Source of the DNA: Deltaproteobacteria bacterium | GTDB lineage: Bacteria; Desulfobacterota; Desulfobacteria; Desulfobacterales; Desulfosarcinaceae | Direction of reading: 5' to 3' | Length of the DNA stretch: 64,000 nucleotides | Assembly (NCBI GenBank): GCA_020444075.1 | Contig: JAHLLR010000023.1 | Span: 1-64,000, forward strand | Shown: one piece after another, positions 45,591 through 53,331 of the stretch | Numbering within the stretch: position 1 is the stretch's first letter | Layout of the letters: each line of letters opens with the position of its first letter | Made by a program: the position numbers and the translations under genes | Notes under the pieces: model-generated | Seen by the model: only the letters and a program-made list of their open reading frames with translations | What the model was told of the DNA's origin: nothing | Databases searched by the model: none

Positions 45591-46721
45591 CTACGAATTG
45601 TCGCCCGGCATCCCCGGCGATGACGCATCAATATCGATAATTTTTTTCCCGTCCACATAATCTTTGGTGGTATATTGGGTAATATTTTGAATTTTTTGGA
45701 TATTTTTTCTCATTTTCTCGATATTGGTTTTTAACAGACTGTACAATCTGGACTGGCGTTGATCGCCACCTGAGGCGGGAACCAATTTTTCGGTGCACGT
45801 CAGCACCACCTGCAGCGGATTGTTGAGCTCATGCCCCACTGCACCGGCCAACTCCAATACCGACTGTAATTTTTCTTTGGCAAGGCGCTCCTTTTCAACC
45901 TGTTTGCTTTTGGATATATCCATGAAATAGCCCAGGGCAGCGCGTCGGCCTTTATACTGGATGGATGTTGCGGTTTCCAATATCCATTTGGTATTCCCGC
46001 ATTTATCATTGATACAAAATTCGTAGGGGAACAGCCGTTCGGCTTTCAACATCTTGATAAAATTCTCATTGACCTGGCGTCTATATTTTTTTTGGACGAT
46101 ATTGAGTGGATCCGCTCCGATGAGTTCATCTTCACTGTATCCCGTGATGCGCATAAATTCCGGGTTGACATACTTAAATGTGGAATCTTGAACAATGTAG
46201 CAACCGATCAGGGAATTGCGTATGCTCAGTTCAAATTCTTTCTCGGCCTGTCTGCCCCGGCTGTTGTCCCGGATAAACCCTTCAATGGCGATGGGTTGAC
46301 CCCCAGGATCACGCACAACCGTCCAGCGGTCATGCATCATGCGCAGGGAATCGTCGGGTTGCAAAAAACGGTATTCCACTTCTCCGCTTCTATTTTCAGG
46401 GCGTAGGGATAACGCTCTGGCAGCCTTGACTTTTTCACGGTCATCGGGATGGATATGCAGGAGGACACTTTTGGGGGACAGGGTTTTTACACCCTTTTCT
46501 TCCATTGCATACAGGGATAGAAATTGTTTGTTGAAAAATGAAAAGGTCTGCGATTCGATATCAAATTGGTAGATGGCGTCCGGGGACCGGTCGGCAAGCT
46601 GCTTGAAATCCTCTGTCAGCAGGCGAATGATCGTATTGTCTTTTCTTTTCGATGCCGATAGTTCAAGTTCCAGAGCCTTGATCTTGGCTTCCAATTCTTC
46701 ATAGGTTCGTTTTGTTGTCAT
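45591..46721 (-). CDS. PAS-PAS protein with HisKA helix but no ATPase domain
   Basis: 376 residues from an ATG with AGGTAGG. A short coiled coil (YEELEAKIKALELELSAS) leads to a PAS domain at about 45-160 with PAC (EVEYRFLQPDDSLRMMHDRW), and a second PAS at about 170-285 (IVQDSTFKYVNPEFMRITGYSEDELIG). Then comes a HisKA-like segment with the H-box GAVGHELNNPLQVVL. The chain ends about 60 residues later with KIIDID and a short tail, and no N, G1 or G2 box of HATPase follows. It may act as a phospho-acceptor or dimerising partner of another kinase. No downstream frame continues it. Confidence 0.78.
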   Translation of the reverse strand: MTTKRTYEELEAKIKALELELSASKRKDNTIIRLLTEDFKQLADRSPDAIYQFDIESQTFSFFNKQFLSLYAMEEKGVKTLSPKSVLLHIHPDDREKVKAARALSLRPENRSGEVEYRFLQPDDSLRMMHDRWTVVRDPGGQPIAIEGFIRDNSRGRQAEKEFELSIRNSLIGCYIVQDSTFKYVNPEFMRITGYSEDELIGADPLNIVQKKYRRQVNENFIKMLKAERLFPYEFCINDKCGNTKWILETATSIQYKGRRAALGYFMDISKSKQVEKERLAKEKLQSVLELAGAVGHELNNPLQVVLTCTEKLVPASGGDQRQSRLYSLLKTNIEKMRKNIQKIQNITQYTTKDYVDGKKIIDIDASSPGMPGDNS

Positions 46722-46941
46722 CCGCCTACCTGTAGGGTGTAGATTAATAGGGTGGCTCCGGGAGTGCACCGTTCCTGGATCATTGCAAGGACCGATAATC
46801 CCTGTCAAGGGGTACATGAGTATTGGCCCTGCCGATGTTCAGCATCCATTTGACCGTAGCTTGCGGGTAACCACCGCGGATCGTCAGCGCCTCCCAAATT
46901 AAGCGTTTATTGAGATATCCGAAAGCCACTCGCACCAACCC

Positions 46942-46984
46942 TGACCCGAAGATTACCATCCGGTAATCTTCGGGTCATTTTCTT
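46942..46984 (+). terminator. Terminator-like hairpin
   Basis: TGACCCGAAGATTACC and GGTAATCTTCGGGTCA (46942-46957, 46962-46977) pair fully over a four-base loop and are followed by ATTTTCTT. It reads as a plus-strand terminator, yet no plus-strand gene precedes it, so it may end an unannotated short RNA. Confidence 0.6.
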
Positions 46985-47018
46985 GTAAGGTTTGCCTGGT
47001 AGGGTACGGTCATAGGAC

Positions 47019-47096
47019 GGGCACCCGGTACGGGAGCCCAACCTCCTCCTAACCCTCCTTGCTAAACCGGGCCACCCCAAAGGTGGCCCGGTTTCC
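47019..47096 (+). ncRNA. Candidate small RNA or structured leader with anti-Shine-Dalgarno stretch
   Basis: A compact hairpin (GGGC-A-CCCG-GTA-CGGG-A-GCCC, 47019-47039) is followed by a pyrimidine stretch with CCTCCTCC and CCCTCCTT (47042-47060), then a strong stem (AAACCGGGCCACC / GGTGGCCCGGTTT, 47064-47094) ending in TTT. Hairpin, single-stranded CCUCC and terminator-like stem is the layout of some regulatory small RNAs. The U run is short, so a leader of the gene at 47138 is the alternative. Confidence 0.35.
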
Positions 47097-47137
47097 TGGA
47101 GCCCGGAAACAACAGACCTGGGAGAAAGGACAGTTCA

Positions 47138-47341
47138 ATGCGAACTCAATACGTCGACCAAATCGTAAATGAAATCCTGACCGACATGTCCCACCGGGAA
47201 AAGGATACCACCGGCCATAGGGATATCTCGTCTGTCCCTGGTTTCGAAGAAGCACTTGGGGAACTCATCCAAGAAGAAGATGAAACCAGTCGGGACGTCA
47301 TGCGCAGAATCTGGAATGAATTACAGGCTATTCATCGGTAG
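47138..47341 (+). CDS. Small acidic hypothetical protein
   Basis: 67 residues with AAAGGA ten bases before the ATG. Rich in Glu, Asp and Arg and predicted helical (YVDQIVNEILTDM, then VMRRIWNELQAIHR). No family recognised. It follows the candidate small RNA and is isolated between non-coding elements. Confidence 0.5.
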   Translation: MRTQYVDQIVNEILTDMSHREKDTTGHRDISSVPGFEEALGELIQEEDETSRDVMRRIWNELQAIHR

Positions 47342-47685
47342 GGGTATAAAATAGGAGGGCCAGGCGTTTGGGGGCAAATTCGTTGATGCGGTCATAATGC
47401 CCTCCTTAAGGTTTATATGTTTGGGGAAAACGAATCATACCCCGAAAGGACGACCGTGCTCCATCCCAGGCCTCTAAGGGGCCGGGGATGACGATTTTCT
47501 CAAACTGCATTGGAGGATCTTAACTTTTTCAAGTGAGCCAATTTCAAAACGCCCCATTTTGGTTAATATCGGCGTTGGGCTCACATTTCAATCCTCAACG
47601 TAGCGCGGCTACGCCTGCGGTTGAAATGATCGCCCGCCTTGATCTTGACCGAACTAAGACGTTTTGAAACAGGCTCAAGTAACTA
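47342..47685. other. 344-base gene-free stretch with terminator-like hairpin and repeat element
   Basis: GGAGGGC (47357) and GCCCTCC (47399) form a loose inverted pair; CATCCC ... GGGGATG with nested GGCC pairs (47462-47490) forms a hairpin followed by ACGATTTTCTC, a possible terminator for the small gene. The right half is element B, listed separately. Confidence 0.5.
47532..47680. repeat. MITE-like element B with internal REP-like hairpin
   Basis: Imperfect terminal inverted repeats bound about 149 bases: AGTGAGCCAATTTCAAAACG at 47532-47551 and its counterpart ending GGCTCAAGT at 47660-47680. The hairpin core 47589-47623 also occurs at 8197-8231, and the right end 47641-47676 matches the reverse complement of 11021-11056 (34 of 36). 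Confidence 0.65.
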
Positions 47686-48048
47686 TTATTGACATCCGGC
47701 AGGAAGTGTATCTTTAAAATATTCGAAGCATAAGCATATCGCGTCCCGTTGCCTCTCCGCAAGAGATATGAACTGGCAACCAATACCTCGATGTGTTTTA
47801 TTCACTACTCTGGCCTTAAATCTCATCGCTTGGGGTTCTGTCGGTAGCTTGACGTTAATTATCACAACTTGGCCAATTTCTATTTTATCTGAATCCCCGG
47901 CTTCTACAAAAATCCCGCCCAGACTGATGTCCGTAATGGTCATAATACCATCTAAACCCAAAACCAATGCGTTACAATGAAATTCCAGCCTTGGATCTTT
48001 TCTTCTTTCGTATTTAACTTTTTTGTTTTCGCTTCGAATATCGGCCAT
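47686..48048 (-). CDS. PilZ-domain protein
   Basis: 120 residues, essentially one PilZ domain, a c-di-GMP receptor fold. The binding motif RRKDPR is at about 16-21 and the second motif appears as DISLGGIFVEAG, with TVD-S-GG-type spacing kept. It starts with a Lys-rich tail. AGGA precedes the ATG. It could couple c-di-GMP to motility or surface traits, but no partner gene is adjacent. Confidence 0.88.
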   Translation of the reverse strand: MADIRSENKKVKYERRKDPRLEFHCNALVLGLDGIMTITDISLGGIFVEAGDSDKIEIGQVVIINVKLPTEPQAMRFKARVVNKTHRGIGCQFISLAERQRDAICLCFEYFKDTLPAGCQ

Positions 48049-48087
48049 TTAGTTGTCCTAAAAATAAACTGGGAACGCACTCATATC

Positions 48088-48130
48088 AAAAAAAGGGGAC
48101 CCCTTCAAATGTGTGAAGGAATCCCCCTTT
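48088..48130 (-). terminator. Terminator after the cold-shock gene
   Basis: On the minus strand a stem AAAGGGGGATTCCTTCA / TGAAGGGGTCCCCTTT closes on a six-base loop and runs into seven T (48088-48094). It lies 20 bases after the csp stop and before the PilZ gene. Confidence 0.8.
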
Positions 48131-48149
48131 AAAATTGAAAAATGAACGG

Positions 48150-48350
48150 TTAGACGACAGTAACGTTAGCTGCGGCAGGTCCCTTGGGTCCCTGTTCTAT
48201 ATCAAATGAAACCCGATCCCCTTCCTTCAGGGACCTGAAGCCGGTAGCATTGATTGCGGAATGATGAACGAAAACATCGGGGCCGTCTTCCTGCTCGATG
48301 AATCCAAATCCCTTGCTGTCATTGAACCACTTCACGATACCATTTGCCAT
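48150..48350 (-). CDS. Cold-shock domain protein
   Basis: 66 residues, the standard CspA length. RNA-binding motifs RNP1 (KGFGFI) and RNP2 (VFVHHSAI) are intact. It is a single-strand nucleic-acid chaperone. TAGGAGG precedes the ATG at 48350. A gene-free stretch of about 400 bases upstream would accommodate the long leader common in this family. Confidence 0.96.
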   Translation of the reverse strand: MANGIVKWFNDSKGFGFIEQEDGPDVFVHHSAINATGFRSLKEGDRVSFDIEQGPKGPAAANVTVV

Positions 48351-48764
48351 TCTGACTGCCTCCTACCCATTAAAAGTATTCTATCATTGTTTCATTCGTC
48401 AGGGGACCCATCCCCACTGATCCTTCGGAATGAAACCGAACCGCCAGCACCGACGGTTTTTTATAATCCTTTTTCAATATCACTGGAAATGATAAAATCA
48501 AGCAAAAATTTATATTAATGTATAAACTCTTATAGTTGTGCTTTTATTCATTTTGATCAATTTGAGTTTGATGGATATTCGCCTCCCACCAAATTAGCAG
48601 CCCGGGGATGCCACATCCCAAAGGCATTGAATGTTAACGCTCGCATCGGTATTTTCTTGCGGGTGGGTATGAAAACCGCCTTATTTTTCCTTGGATTTAA
48701 TCTTCTGGTTCGTCGCCGGAGACATCAACGTCTACGATTCGGCAACTTTCTTGTTTTCGGTCGT
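48351..48764. other. 414-base gene-free stretch upstream of the cold-shock gene
   Basis: Probably holds the csp promoter and leader on the minus strand. AT-rich at 48470-48560. A plus-strand frame at 48627-48830 has no ribosome site. No repeat or terminator recognised. Confidence 0.45.
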
Positions 48765-49241
48765 TCACTTATCCAATACCAATCTAAAAAAAGCACTATC
48801 GGCAGGTTTTATTTTTTCGGTTTGTTTTAAAAATTGGGAGTAATCCGGACGTCGGGGGAGATGAATCAAATGTGAAAGGCATTGACAGTCGGATGCCCCG
48901 AAGCCTTCAATAGGACGGGTAGCACCTTTCAGAGTGGAAATTTTTCCGGCCCAATCATGCTCCCTTTTGACTTCATCAGCAGTGACCCAAATTTCAATGG
49001 GGTGAAGGGCGTGTTTGATGTAATCCAGATGCCAGTGTGGGCGGGTCGATGGTTTCAAATGGTGGGCGAGTCTGGAATGCAGTCCACCAGGGCCGAACGC
49101 GCTGCCCACATATACCCAATATCCGGTGGTCAGGCTTATTGGGCCAAGTCTTCCCGCCACCGCACGGAAAGGAGTTCCGCATTTAAAAACCAAGGCATAT
49201 GTGCCCTGCTGTTTAGATAATGGTATCGAATGATTGGCCAT
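48765..49241 (-). CDS. GIY-YIG-like DUF123 protein
   Basis: 158 residues. Signatures of the DUF123 family: GTYALVF near the start, TTGYWVYVGSAFGPGGLHSRLAHHL and PHWHLDYIKHAL. The family is a divergent GIY-YIG nuclease relative, sometimes fused to endonuclease III or V; the function of stand-alone members is unproven. The C-terminal part adds DCQCLSHLIHLPRRPDYSQFL. It lies next to the tRNA-Asp scar but looks like core genome by composition. Confidence 0.85.
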   Translation of the reverse strand: MANHSIPLSKQQGTYALVFKCGTPFRAVAGRLGPISLTTGYWVYVGSAFGPGGLHSRLAHHLKPSTRPHWHLDYIKHALHPIEIWVTADEVKREHDWAGKISTLKGATRPIEGFGASDCQCLSHLIHLPRRPDYSQFLKQTEKIKPADSAFFRLVLDK

Positions 49242-49330
49242 CCAGACAACTTCTGATTATTGGAGTGTATTCAGACGGTTGACGTTTTCTTAGAATAATA
49301 GTGCTGGGTAAAAAAAACAAACTAATAAAA

Positions 49331-49359
49331 AAGGGCTCACAATTTCTTGTGAACCCTTT
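49331..49359 (-). terminator. Terminator of the former tRNA-Asp gene
   Basis: AAAGGGTTCACAA GAAA TTGTGAGCCCTTT on the minus strand, followed by TTTATT, ten bases after the CCA end of the tRNA fragment. It shows that an intact tRNA-Asp gene once read leftward here. Confidence 0.8.
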
Positions 49360-49368
49360 ATTATGTAA

Positions 49369-49416
49369 TGGCGGGAGCGACGAGACTCGAACTCGCGACC
49401 TCCGGCGTGACAGGCG
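49369..49416 (-). tRNA. 3' fragment of tRNA-Asp(GUC), probable attachment site
   Basis: On the minus strand the sequence reads anticodon loop CCTGTCACG, variable region, T arm with TTCGAGT, 3' acceptor strand and genomic CCA. The D arm and 5' half are absent; sequence to the right (49417 on) does not continue the tRNA. A 48-base tRNA 3' end next to a tRNA terminator is what integration at a tRNA gene leaves at the distal edge of an element. No intact tRNA-Asp is visible to the right inside the window. Confidence 0.75.
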
Positions 49417-49785
49417 CTTAAATGGCATTCTAACATTGTTATTTCAATATGTTACACAGGAACAGATGCTAATTCTTTGACGCTATTTGCACCCTATACG
49501 CACCCTTTTTCCACGATTTGCCAATCCACGCAAAAATGCGGTTCAATGGACAAGGAAAACGGTACGTAATTTTTATGTGCCAACCGCCCTACCCCTACTA
49601 AAAGATCCTCTACATGAAAAATACCACCAAATATGTACGTTTTCTATACCCTCACACTTACCAAACACCCAATATCCCACATAATTCCAATCCAGCCACA
49701 CATTGTGTGTGCTGGGTATCCTCACATTACGTTGCTATTGAAAGTAACACCCCTACCGAGATATAGGGGGCAACTATTTGATATG
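49417..49785. other. AT-rich gene-free junction beside the tRNA scar
   Basis: No supported gene. A minus-strand frame ending at about 49480 (KKGAYRVQIASKN) may be the tail of a lost integrase, but it cannot be extended convincingly. Confidence 0.35.
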
Positions 49786-49854
49786 TTAAGGTATACCTCG
49801 GTAAATGGGGTAGGATGCTTTGAAGTGTCCCTTTTGGGGGAGGAATAGTGGAGG

Positions 49855-49995
49855 GTATTGATGAACAAAGATTTCGATCTCGGCTTCCAGTGCCTGGGTC
49901 AACAACTTTCGGGCCCCCTGTCGCAAAATATCGGTGATCGGGTCATCCACAAAGACATCTGGTTTTTTCAGCTTGATTACGTTATCTTCACTCAT
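49855..49995 (-). pseudogene. IS256-family transposase, N-terminal remnant
   Basis: Begins MSEDNVIKLKKP and continues DPITDILRQGARKLLTQALEAEIEIFV, the conserved N-terminus of IS256-type transposases. Homology stops after about 47 residues; the DDE catalytic domain is missing. It marks past transposition at the edge of the island. Confidence 0.75.
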
Positions 49996-50115
49996 GGTGT
50001 GTGTATCCTTTCCAATTGTTGGCCGGTTGAATGCCTCGTAAACAGTCAACCGGGGGATACACCACCTACTTTCCTAAACACAACTTTTGATTATAGCTCT
50101 TGAAGGATAAGGTAA

Positions 50116-50631
50116 ATGGGAAATAAAAGTATGGGGAATAGTGACATGAATAAAGGATTATCCATTCCAGACGAGGTAAAAAATCATCCTGCATGGCATC
50201 GATTAGAGGATCAAGAAAAATGGTATGATGACAAAAGCGTTCACAACCAGAAATGGTACAAGCAATTAAAGCTGGCTCAGGTAGTCATAGCAGCTTTCAT
50301 TCCTTTAATCGCGCTAACTGATGTGCCCTTGGCCAAATATATTGTCGCATTATTCGGTGCAGTAATTGTTATCCTTGAATCCATCCAACAACTGTACCAG
50401 TTTCATACCCTTTGGACAGAATACAGATCAACGGCAGAGCATCTGAAACATGAAAAGTACCTTTTCCTTTCACTAAGTGGTCCATATCGGGAACTTGATC
50501 AAAACAATGCTTTGCTTGTCCTTGCCGAGCGCATTGAGGAACACATTTCGAAGGAACATGCCAAATGGATAGATGCTTCAAAGAAGACTGCATCGGAAAT
50601 CTTGAAGGACAAGACTCAGCCGACAAAATAA
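50116..50631 (+). CDS. SLATT/DUF4231 two-transmembrane protein (probable effector)
   Basis: 171 residues, AAGG-type ribosome site. Layout: an N-terminal cytoplasmic helix with WHRLEDQEKWYDDKSVHNQKWYKQ; TM1 at about 51-68; TM2 at about 73-95; then QQLYQFHTLWTEYRSTAEHLKHEKYLF and a C-terminal helix. That is the SLATT architecture (SMODS/SLOG-associating two-TM effector), Pfam DUF4231 type. Known SLATT proteins are predicted membrane-disrupting effectors in nucleotide-signalled conflict systems. It is first of three same-strand genes; the next ATG is 33 bases after its stop. Function here is inferred. Confidence 0.82.
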   Translation: MGNKSMGNSDMNKGLSIPDEVKNHPAWHRLEDQEKWYDDKSVHNQKWYKQLKLAQVVIAAFIPLIALTDVPLAKYIVALFGAVIVILESIQQLYQFHTLWTEYRSTAEHLKHEKYLFLSLSGPYRELDQNNALLVLAERIEEHISKEHAKWIDASKKTASEILKDKTQPTK

Positions 50632-50664
50632 TGAGTGGCCTATATATTGGTATGGGATCTTTTT

Positions 50665-51996
50665 ATGCCGAATCCTGAACATGTAAGAATCCTCAAGAGC
50701 GGAGTTGACGCTTGGAATCTGTGGAGGTCTCAGAATCCCGAGATCCGCCCCGATCTTCGTGAGATAGACCTGCATGACACCAACCTATATGGAACAGATA
50801 TTGATCCTTTCCTGAGCCACATCAACCTCAAAGACGCCGTAATGTTCAACAGCAACCTGAGAAACGCTAACCTAACCAGAGCGAACCTTGAAGGGGTTGA
50901 CTTAAGAAAAAGTGATCTGCGTCAAACGAATCTTCGTGAAGCCACACTTGACCGCAGTTTACTGATGAATGCTGACTTCGGCGATGCTGATCTTTCAGGT
51001 GCCATAATACTGGGTGCGAATCTTAAACAGATAAAACTTGATGGCGCTAAATTAAATGGTGCAGACATGAGCGGTTCGTACTTGGGTCGCGCCTCCATCG
51101 TAGGTACGGATTTCACCCATTGCAAACTTCGTAGAACCATTTTCAGAAGGGCTGATCTTACCAAATCACTATTTGTAAAAGCGCTCCTTACAGATGCTGA
51201 CCTTAGCGAAACCAAACTGATCAATAGCAACTTGAGTGGCGCCAACATGCGTGGTGCCTACATCATCAGGGCAAACCTTGCCGGTGCTGACCTCACAGGC
51301 GCCGACCTTTCGTTCAGTCGTCTTGTCGAAGTAAATCTGGATGGAGCCTCGCTCTCGGATTGCACAGTTTACGGAATCTCTGCATGGAATCTGAACCTGA
51401 GGGACACGGACCAGGCCAATCTTGTAATCACAAGCCCCGGTGAACCCACCATTACAGTGGACAACATCGAAGTGGGTCAGTTCATTTATTTGCTCCTGAA
51501 CAACCAGAAAGTGCGGGATGTAATAAACACCATAACGTCAAAGGCCGTGCTGATTCTCGGTCGTTTTACACAGGAGCGAAAAGCTGTTCTTGATGCACTG
51601 AGGACCAAGCTCCGTGAGTTGAACTATTTGCCTATCCTGTTTGATTTCGATAGACCTTCAAGTCGCAATCTCACGGAAACAATCTCAACGCTGGCTCACA
51701 TTGCAAAATTCGTCATAGCGGATATAACCGGCGCCAAAAGTATCCCCCAAGAACTGCAGCGTATCATCCCCAATCTTCCGTCCCTGCCGATACAACCGTT
51801 ACTACTTTCCACTGAAACCGAGTACGGCATGTTTGCCGACTTGTTGGATTACCCATGGGTGCTTGAACCATTCTCGTACGATAGTCTTGAGATGTTGCTT
51901 GACTCTGTGAACCAAAAAGTTATCGGACCTGCAATTGCAAAAGCCCAAGAGATTGAAGCCAAACGTAAATCAATTGAAGATGCGATGAATCTATAG
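50665..51996 (+). CDS. Pentapeptide-repeat protein with C-terminal Rossmann/TIR-like domain
   Basis: 443 residues from an ATG at 50665 that matches the start of the next gene (PNPEHVRILKSGVDAWNLW, then IRPDL). Residues about 31-250 are pentapeptide repeats (A[D/N]LxxA pattern), a right-handed quadrilateral helix. Residues about 292-415 form a Rossmann-like domain: KAVLILGRFTQERKAVLDAL, LPILFDFDRPSSRNLTETISTLA, KFVIADITGAKSIPQEL, and PWVLEPF. This resembles TIR-like or SLOG-like nucleotide-handling domains, but I see no canonical TIR catalytic Glu motif. A helical tail follows. Its pairing with SLATT and TIR genes suggests a sensor or signal-making role. Confidence 0.78.
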   Translation: MPNPEHVRILKSGVDAWNLWRSQNPEIRPDLREIDLHDTNLYGTDIDPFLSHINLKDAVMFNSNLRNANLTRANLEGVDLRKSDLRQTNLREATLDRSLLMNADFGDADLSGAIILGANLKQIKLDGAKLNGADMSGSYLGRASIVGTDFTHCKLRRTIFRRADLTKSLFVKALLTDADLSETKLINSNLSGANMRGAYIIRANLAGADLTGADLSFSRLVEVNLDGASLSDCTVYGISAWNLNLRDTDQANLVITSPGEPTITVDNIEVGQFIYLLLNNQKVRDVINTITSKAVLILGRFTQERKAVLDALRTKLRELNYLPILFDFDRPSSRNLTETISTLAHIAKFVIADITGAKSIPQELQRIIPNLPSLPIQPLLLSTETEYGMFADLLDYPWVLEPFSYDSLEMLLDSVNQKVIGPAIAKAQEIEAKRKSIEDAMNL

Positions 51997-52026
51997 CCCA
52001 CACGTTTAATATAATGAGGTTTAGGT

Positions 52027-53331
52027 ATGGCTAACCCAGAGCATGTTGAGCTCCTGAAACAGGGTGTCGAAGCCTGGAATCGGTGGAAAGATGAACATCA
52101 GAAGATCCGGCCTGATCTATCAAACACAAGCCTCAATGGCTTGGACTTATGCAATTATGAGCTAAGTGAGGTGGACTTTAGAGGTGCCAACCTTCAACGA
52201 GCAGACCTCAGGGAAGCTAACTTGTTCCGATCCCAACTTTATTCAGCCAAACTCAGAGGTGCAAATCTAAGTTCTGCAAATCTGCGAGAGGCAAATCTTA
52301 GGGAAGCGGATCTCTCAGAGAAAGTTGATTTAAGACATGCTAATCTCTTCAAGGCCGACCTCAGTTATGCAATTCTAAATGAAGCAGATTTAAGAAACGC
52401 AGATCTTAGAGGTGCGAAATGCATTATGGCATCCCTTAAAAAAACTCAACTTCAAAATGCACTATTCACTGGGGGTGACTTTGGTGGAGTTGACTTCGAT
52501 GGAGCAGGGTTCCAAGAGGCAGATTTTTCAGCAACAGACCTGAGTAATGCATACTTTGGGAATATTGACCTCAGAGGTTCTGATTTTCATTCGACAAATC
52601 TTAGCCAAGTAAAGTTTGATGATGCAGATTTAACTAATTCCACAATGGGTCTAACTGTGTTGGTGAATATGGATTTAACTAATGTTAAAGGTCTTGAACA
52701 TATTAAGCATCTTGGTCCATCCAGCATTGGGATTGATACTATCTACAAATCGAGAGGTCAAATCTCTGAGACTTTTCTCCGTGGCTGTGGCGTCCCTGAA
52801 AACTTTATTGTTTACATGAAGTCCCTCACCATGAATCCTATTGAGTATTTTTCCTGTTTCATCAGTTATAGCCATGAGGATAAATCGTTTGCCAGAAGGC
52901 TTCATGACTCACTGCAAGGACGGGGCATTCGTTGCTGGCTAGACGAAAAGCAGTTACTGCCCGGTGATGACATCTATGAACAGGTTGATCGTGGCATCAG
53001 GATGTGGGACAAAGTTTTGTTGTGCTGTTCAAAGCATTCCCTAACCAGTTGGTGGGTGGACAATGAGGTTGCGACTGCATTCAGCAAAGAGCAGAGGCTC
53101 ATGAAGGACCGAGGCAAGAAGGTTCTGTCTCTGATCCCATTGAATCTCGACGGCTTGATGTTCAGTGATGAATGGACCAGTGGGAAGAGCCAACAGATCA
53201 GGGAACGACTTGCAGCTGATTTTACAGGGTGGGAAACCAACAACGCAAAGTTTGAAGATCAGTTTGAGCGGGTGGTGAAGGCGTTGCAGACCGAAAGAGC
53301 AAGGGAAGAAGCTCCGATAAGTAGGTTGTGA
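52027..53331 (+). CDS. Pentapeptide-repeat protein with C-terminal TIR domain
   Basis: 434 residues. It shares its N-terminal NPEHV-LK-GVEAWN-W module with the preceding protein. Pentapeptide repeats span about 31-220. A conserved linker (GPSSIGIDTIYKSRGQ, then FLRGCGVPENFI) precedes a TIR domain at about 274-375: CFISYSHEDKSFARRLHDSL, IRCWLDEKQLLPGDDI, VLLCCSKHSLTSWWVDNEV. Glu347, in the SWWVDNE motif, is the position of the catalytic Glu of NAD-cleaving TIRs. It starts 30 bases after the previous stop. TIR proteins beside a membrane effector are typical of bacterial antiviral systems. Confidence 0.88.
   Translation: MANPEHVELLKQGVEAWNRWKDEHQKIRPDLSNTSLNGLDLCNYELSEVDFRGANLQRADLREANLFRSQLYSAKLRGANLSSANLREANLREADLSEKVDLRHANLFKADLSYAILNEADLRNADLRGAKCIMASLKKTQLQNALFTGGDFGGVDFDGAGFQEADFSATDLSNAYFGNIDLRGSDFHSTNLSQVKFDDADLTNSTMGLTVLVNMDLTNVKGLEHIKHLGPSSIGIDTIYKSRGQISETFLRGCGVPENFIVYMKSLTMNPIEYFSCFISYSHEDKSFARRLHDSLQGRGIRCWLDEKQLLPGDDIYEQVDRGIRMWDKVLLCCSKHSLTSWWVDNEVATAFSKEQRLMKDRGKKVLSLIPLNLDGLMFSDEWTSGKSQQIRERLAADFTGWETNNAKFEDQFERVVKALQTERAREEAPISRL

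Larger units (their letters stand above)
46722..47137. other. 416-base gene-free region with two hairpins
   Basis: Contains a near-perfect hairpin (46942-46977), a structured block at 47019-47093 listed separately, and the ribosome site of the small gene at 47138. No other gene is supported. Confidence 0.5.

Noticed and set aside
48627-48830. 67-codon plus-strand frame
   Set aside because: Overlaps the end of the DUF123 gene on the other strand and has no ribosome site.
49369-49416. Intact tRNA-Asp gene
   Set aside because: Only the 3' half is present; the sequence to the right cannot form a D arm or 5' acceptor strand.
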